Assembly: GCF_008831285.2 (NCBI RefSeq)
Contig: NC_045142.1
Location: forward strand, 19,471,354 to 19,535,353
DNA from: Nymphaea colorata
Lineage: Eukaryota > Streptophyta > Magnoliopsida > Nymphaeales > Nymphaeaceae
DNA length: 64,000 nt
Direction of reading: 5' to 3'
A program made the position numbers and the translations under genes. The notes below the pieces were generated by a model. The model ran no database searches and was not told the DNA's origin. It saw nothing but the letters and a program-made list of their open reading frames with translations. Numbering within the stretch: the first letter of the stretch is position 1; every line of letters starts with the position of its first letter. Positions 60,561 to 64,000 of this stretch are shown here, one piece after another.

Positions 60561-61636
60561 GGCTAACATCCTTACTCCCTTAAACAAAATGGTGGACATA
60601 GCAGGTGCCCAATGTGGAATGCATAGCCCTCTCCCTCTCTCTATTTATGTATATGTTTTTGTTCTTTCTTACTTTTGTTAGACTAGTGATTTTATTAGTT
60701 AACTCTTAAGGGAACTTATCTGTTTCACAATTTCAATTTATCTTTGAGTGGTGCGATGTGCAAATGACTGATGAACCATGTGGTTGATGAGATTCATAAT
60801 AATTTTTTTTTTATTATGTTTTCACTTTTGTTCCATGTGCTGCCTTGTTAATTTTGTTTTAGTCAACCTACATTGGCTGGGGGGAAGGAAGAGAGAGAGC
60901 ATTGGAAGCAGAGTTGTTTTACTGGTAAAACTAGGTTCAAATGTTTTTGTAATAAATAAGGTTCTATTCGCCAAGTATAAATAACACCTGTACTCTAAGT
61001 GATCGAAACTCAAGCCAAGGAAATTGAAAATGTAAATGAAGGGCTACTCCATAGAACTTGTGGATTGTTGATCTTTTAGCTTCCTGTTAAGTCCTAAGCC
61101 CAGAGATAGAAGAGCCAAGGGTAGATCTTTGCAACAGGTGATGTTTTATGATTTTATCCCACATAAATACATTATTCACAGCCTACGGTGGCATCAATCA
61201 AAGCATGTACTGTACAATAAATTAATCTAAAAAATTGGGATGAGGATGAAGCAAAAACCAACTTGATAACAAATCATTGGGCGTGCATAAATGTTTGAAA
61301 GCACACACCAAGGTAAAATTTGCTGTTTATGACTTTTTGGGACGTCATTGCATATTCTAGTACTGTACAATAGATTCCTATTAGGTATTTTCTTCATCTC
61401 GTTCTTGTGACCACTGACATTTTGTTGATGCCATTGCCCAGATATATATAATCAAGGCATTAATAGATTCAAACTCAAATAATGGGGAAGAAACAGCTGG
61501 TCCAAAGAAGAAAACTGGAAGGAACTTGACAACTTCTTCTACTATGTTGGAAGATACTGTGTCTCGGAAGATTCGACGTGAGGAGGACGCCAGTAAGCGG
61601 GCAGAAAGAGCAGCTAAACGTCATATGCATGATTAG
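44711..61636 (+). CDS. B3 domain-containing protein, seven exons
   Basis: Exons by splice signals and frame: 44711-44773, 45161-45226, 47521-47619, 48800-48831, 48938-49094, 49225-49431, 61442-61636; total 819 bases, 272 residues. It resembles the plant B3 family around Arabidopsis At3g19184/At5g42700. Residues 1-21 ([20 protein letters not shown]) and GISGISESL are the family N-terminus; [16 protein letters not shown] is the basic motif. The B3 DNA-binding domain runs from about residue 125 to 211: [50 protein letters not shown], then RFKIYIIKA. The C-terminus is basic ([18 protein letters not shown]), a likely nuclear signal. Expected role: nuclear transcription factor. Exon 2 could also end at 45223 and exon 5 start at 48941. 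No disabling change is seen. Target genes are unknown. Confidence 0.85.
45227..47520 (+). other. B3 gene intron 2
   Basis: 2.3-kb intron from GTTAGA to TGCAG. T-rich, with a T14-G13 run at 45679-45706, a second T-G run near 45911, and a CT repeat at 45812-45827. No gene or element is recognised inside. Introns 1 (44774-45160), 3 (47620-48799), 4 (48832-48937) and 5 (49095-49224) also hold nothing recognisable. Confidence 0.6.
50275..50806. mobile_element. Small non-autonomous TIR element with TA expansion
   Basis: Flanked by the 10-bp direct repeat AGACCTCAAC (50275-50284 and 50797-50806). Ends carry the inverted pair TGTCACATGGGTA / TGTCACATAGGTA, followed by 'GGTACTGGTACTG'-type subterminal repeats on the left and their complements on the right. 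The core is an 84-bp TA run (50623-50706). It encodes nothing. The 9-10-bp duplication favours a Mutator-like family, but hAT (8 bp) cannot be excluded. Confidence 0.65.
51151..54566 (+). mobile_element. hAT DNA transposon with 8-bp target duplication
   Basis: A 3.4-kb element from CAGTATTGTA (51159) to TACAACATTG (54558): imperfect terminal inverted repeats (CAGTATTGTA / CAATGTTGTA), flanked on both sides by ATCCTACC (51151-51158, 54559-54566), the 8-bp duplication expected for hAT. Subterminal regions are packed with 'cgtatcgtacgatacg' palindromes at the left end and 'tacgatacg' at the right end, probable transposase-binding repeats. The interior encodes a broken BED/DUF659/dimerisation-type transposase. 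Confidence 0.93.
51684..54168 (+). pseudogene. hAT transposase, BED-DUF659-dimerisation type, broken
   Basis: First frame (51684-51995, 104 codons with stop): BED-type zinc finger, CSFCGN (C21, C24) and MKHH (H37/H38). A frameshift in the Glu-rich stretch near 51960-51990 leads to the second frame (51949-52971), which carries the DUF659 transposase region ([51 protein letters not shown]). The same frame goes on past in-frame stops at 52969, about 53023, 53242 and about 53306 to a plausible donor near 53506. After an intron, [23 protein letters not shown] and, one frame off, [25 protein letters not shown] are the C-terminal hAT dimerisation domain. An acidic tail ends at TGA 54166-54168. It is inactive. 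Confidence 0.9.
54567..55240. repeat. Junction region with inverted and tandem repeats
   Basis: Contains two degenerate ~100-bp copies (from about 54920 and 55044, 'gcacggaggtcgagcggaga' type) and a 21-bp inverted repeat (54920-54940 against 55197-55217, 20 of 21 match) at the truncated end of the copia element. 'cactagtgacat' occurs at about 54867 and 55186. Confidence 0.55.
55240..57260 (-). pseudogene. Copia element 2 integrase tail, RT and RNase H
   Basis: [19 protein letters not shown] and NVVFDEYEF (57019-57258) are the integrase C-terminus. The RT active site region at about 56155-56185 reads [12 protein letters not shown], where the family has YVDD: six bases (Val-Asp) appear to be inserted in the catalytic box. 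RNase H traces follow to 55240. Multiple stops throughout. Confidence 0.75.
57275..58320 (-). pseudogene. Copia element 2 pre-integrase and integrase
   Basis: [21 protein letters not shown] (58106-58315) is the pre-integrase leader. [20 protein letters not shown] (57662-57856) is the integrase core start; the first catalytic Asp of the usual HSDVWG is Ser here. [20 protein letters not shown] (57275-57484) is the conserved helix near its end. Stops separate these pieces. Confidence 0.8.
58592..59498 (-). pseudogene. Copia element 2 gag with zinc knuckle
   Basis: Starts at ATG 59498 ([11 protein letters not shown]). [13 protein letters not shown] and [18 protein letters not shown] are typical of plant copia Gag, and [14 protein letters not shown] (58592-58789) is a complete C-x2-C-x4-H-x4-C knuckle. 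Several stops and a frame change near the Gly-rich part (58640-58800) disable it. Confidence 0.8.
60160..60171 (-). promoter_or_regulatory. Primer binding site of copia element 2
   Basis: Minus-strand TGGTATCAGAGC directly after the LTR, complementary to initiator methionine tRNA, identical to that of copia element 1. Confidence 0.95.
60172..60477 (-). repeat. 5' LTR of copia element 2
   Basis: 306 bp, TGTCAGTTGG to TTCTTTAACA, TG...CA ends, placed next to the primer site. No partner LTR is in the window; the sequence is unrelated to the LTR of element 1 apart from the last six bases (TTAACA). Confidence 0.8.
60514..60558. repeat. TA microsatellite
   Basis: About 45 bases of TA, 36 bases outside the copia element 2 LTR. 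Confidence 0.95.
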
Positions 61637-62519
61637 CAACTACATTTCACATCTAGGCGGGAGATCCTTAGGAACGTTATGACGGCCACCCAAGTAGTGA
61701 TCGCAAGTTTACAGTTATTAAATCTGTACATAAAAGTATATGCAAGGAGGTATAGAAGCAAGAAGTTGAGGTTATATTCTTATCATCCTTCCCCTATTAG
61801 TGTTTTCCTTTGGTTGCTGTGATATCTGTTGTGGTCACTGTTTGGTATACAAGAAATGCAACTGTTGTTGTAGCACTTTCAGGATCAGTAGGAACATGTT
61901 TTCTGTATTTTTTAGATATGCTCCTGGAACTGGAGTGAATACAAAACATCTGTATGTACAATGTCTCCTTAATTTATACAAGCAGTTCGATAGAAATTGG
62001 CATCCATAAAGTTGGAACTGTTCAGAATTTCAAATTAACATGTGGAGATTTTCTAATCTACATTGCAGGAAGGCTTTCTAAGGTCCTAAAGAAGCCTTGC
62101 TTTAGTTGTAAAAAGGTTGCTGTGGACTTCATGTAAAGCTTTGAACTCCAATTTAGTCAAAACCCCAGGTCTGCATATCCTTTGATCCGATGCAGGTTAA
62201 AGTTGGCACTTGGCAATATTGCCAGTCTGAGCCATGGTCCAAACTGAGCTTTGTGGTTCCAGTTGCCGAATGGTTCGAGTTGCCGAACTTCTTGTACCAA
62301 GGTGAGAATGTGTAATGTTTGTTTATTGATCCTCCTTGCTTTAAAGATGTGTTAGTGGATTATTAGCCAATACATATTTTATGTTCCTCACTGAACAAGG
62401 TAGGCACATAAATCTTTTGTACAATTTTAAACTAGTTTATTTTCTCAAATGTTAAAAGAGAGAGAGATCACAATATGGTTGATGCAACCCATTACCTGTA
62501 TTTGGGGCTTAGAATTGAA
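61637..62519 (+). other. B3 gene 3' flank, probably 3' UTR at its start
   Basis: No further gene recognised. The first few hundred bases presumably hold the 3' UTR of the B3 gene. A short inverted phrase ('aaggctttct...agaagcctt') is at 62071-62098. A precise polyadenylation site cannot be named. Confidence 0.4.
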
Positions 62520-62910
62520 AGTAGCGCGTGGATTTAATCAGTTCAGCTCGTACTAAGCTGATCTCGATTTCGTTCAACAAGTTAATGAGCTCGTGTGAAC
62601 CACTAGCCACACACAAACACGTGTTCTTACATACTGCCCACTAATGTATACTTCCATTTATCAAGTTCATGAGCACAACTTGGAAGCTCAAGATTGAGTT
62701 TTGCTTATATGTTCCCATGGTTAAGACTCGGAACTTCAATATGCTCAAGCTTGAATATTAGCACGCATGTCATACCAGTTAAGTAGTTGATGAGACAAGT
62801 GTTTGTTATCGAGTGAATTGTAATAAGCATGAGCCGAATTCGAGCTACTTTAATAAATCAACAAACTGAGCTTGAACATGTACCTTATTCAGTTTATTCG
62901 GCTCATTTTT
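62520..62910. repeat. GAGCTC-rich dispersed repeat, copy 3
   Basis: Same vocabulary as 38108-38560 and 43745-44165 ('aatgagctcgtgtgaac', 'gctcaagcttgaa', 'gaattcgagct'), more diverged. Confidence 0.4.
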
Positions 62911-63852
62911 CTGCCACAATTACATTATTTTGTCAAACTAACTGGTGCTATCTAAATCGGCCAATTCAACTGTAATATGTGGCAAACGTATTTGATCTTG
63001 CGGCTGATTGCTGCATGCCATGTCAAGTTTTTAATATTTAAGATTTCTTATTTGTAATATTTTTCATATATTAAAATGCCTTTTAGTGTTTCTTGCTGAT
63101 CAGCAACTGATTCAGCTGGATTGACGAGTTTGGCACATTCACTGAATCAGCAGTTTGACAGAGTCAATTTACAAACCGGTTACACCAACAAAGCTAACTA
63201 ATGCCAACAGAGTCGAGCGTGAATCTTGGTTCCTTATGATGTAGTCAGGCGACTCCGGTGAAATGCCCCAAAGGACATCTACAACTTATTTATCAGACCT
63301 GCATATATTAATGATTCAATATTATAATGTTCAATAGGAAATGATTTTTTTTTTATGAAACCTCCAGGACTTGTTAATTTATTGTTTGAAAAATCATTCA
63401 CTCGATCGCGCTCCCCTAGTTCACTGATTTTCCTCATACATGAAGAAAAGACATTAGATTGTACGCACCTCCTATACAACAAGAAACAAAGACCATCTTA
63501 CGCTGATTACGCAGTTTGCCAGAAAAGTTTAATACTTCCAACAGGCCCAGAAGCTCCATTCTTTTATAAGTGAAGAACTTAGAAGTTCATATCTCATTCA
63601 CAAAAGCTCGTTTTCTCGTACCAAAAACTCATATCAAAACTTCTTTCCCCGTCTAATCTCTTATTTGTGCTATTTCAATGCTTTCAGATGCAATATTATC
63701 ACCCCTCATAAGAGGCCCCGGTTATTTCAGCACCTGAGACGCGTCCTGCTACAGAACCAAAATGGTTTGAGTTCAAAGGGTTTCAAGGACAACAAAAGAA
63801 TTCAACGCTCCCCAAACCATCGATTGGAGATACATGCAAAACTCCGGTCGAA
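62911..63852. other. Gene-free stretch
   Basis: Short frames on both strands without domains. No gene assigned. Confidence 0.4.
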
Positions 63853-63898
63853 TAACATCCAGCATATATATATATATATATATATATGCTGGATGTTA
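63853..63898. repeat. 46-bp perfect palindrome with TA core
   Basis: Arms 'taacatccagc' and 'gctggatgtta' flank 24 bases of alternating AT. The whole 46 bases are self-complementary. Confidence 0.95.
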
Positions 63899-64000
63899 AG
63901 TTCTCTTACCGTCAGTTTGAAGAATCAGCTGGACAATCTGAATAGCATTTTACAGTTTCCACAGCCGGCCAAACTCATAGGTCACCAATGACACAGAATA

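Larger units (their letters stand above)
49432..61441 (+). other. B3 gene intron 6, 12 kb, transposon-filled
   Basis: Donor AAG|GTTCAT at 49431/49432, acceptor with T-rich lead and CCCAG at 61441. The junction joins phase 0 codons so that RFK continues as IYIIKA, which is what the B3 family has at this place. About 9 kb of it are a small TIR element (50285-50796), a hAT transposon (51159-54558) and a truncated copia element (about 55240-60477). Unaccounted stretches are 49432-50274, 50807-51150, 54567-54900 and 60560-61441. A ~40-bp tandem repeat ('ctgtggcctggctatttggg') is at 49912-50000. Confidence 0.8.

Noticed and set aside
61800-62136. Cys-rich short frames after the B3 stop
   Set aside because: Looked like a possible extra exon, but the B3 frame already ends with the expected basic tail and no in-phase splice joins them.
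1-64000. tRNA, rRNA or CRISPR-like arrays
   Set aside because: No tRNA box pair, rRNA core sequence or regularly spaced identical repeats with unique spacers were found; the repeats seen are satellites or transposon parts.

Overview
The window is nuclear DNA of a flowering plant. Evidence: GT-AG introns from about 0.1 to 12 kb, plant-type LTR retrotransposons primed by initiator Met-tRNA, plant LINE and hAT remnants, a plant-specific B3-domain gene, and an intronless SEC61 beta gene with a plant-like Gly/Ser-rich N-terminus. Most of it is AT-rich repeat-derived DNA. The species cannot be fixed from the sequence; very long, transposon-filled introns suggest a repeat-rich genome.

Layout. 0-3.4 kb: decayed repeat DNA with a Ty3/gypsy gag trace and a ~20-bp minisatellite. 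3.39-7.89 kb: a complete-ended Ty1/copia element on the minus strand (287-bp LTRs, 5-bp target duplication, PBS and PPT) that has lost its reverse transcriptase core. 8-20 kb: gene-poor repeat DNA with a gypsy gag trace and GC-rich satellite-like islands. 20-29 kb: AT-rich DNA with tandem duplications and a ~320-bp inverted duplication that looks like a copied first exon. 29.2-29.5 kb: SEC61 beta, minus strand. 31-38 kb: hairpin-forming TA repeats, a LINE remnant interrupted by a GC-rich block carrying dispersed 19-bp palindromes, and an LTR fragment. 38-43.7 kb: a second LINE remnant split by a 2.6-kb solo LTR-like insertion. 44.7-61.6 kb: a seven-exon B3-domain gene whose last intron is 12 kb and holds a small TIR element, a hAT transposon with 8-bp target duplication, and a decayed, truncated copia element. 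61.6-64 kb: 3' flank, one more GAGCTC-rich repeat patch, and a 46-bp perfect palindrome.

Only two host genes are well supported: SEC61 beta (ER protein translocation) and the B3 gene (putative nuclear DNA-binding protein). They have no evident functional link. The most notable host feature is that the B3 fold of the second gene is completed only if a 12-kb transposon-filled intron is spliced out.
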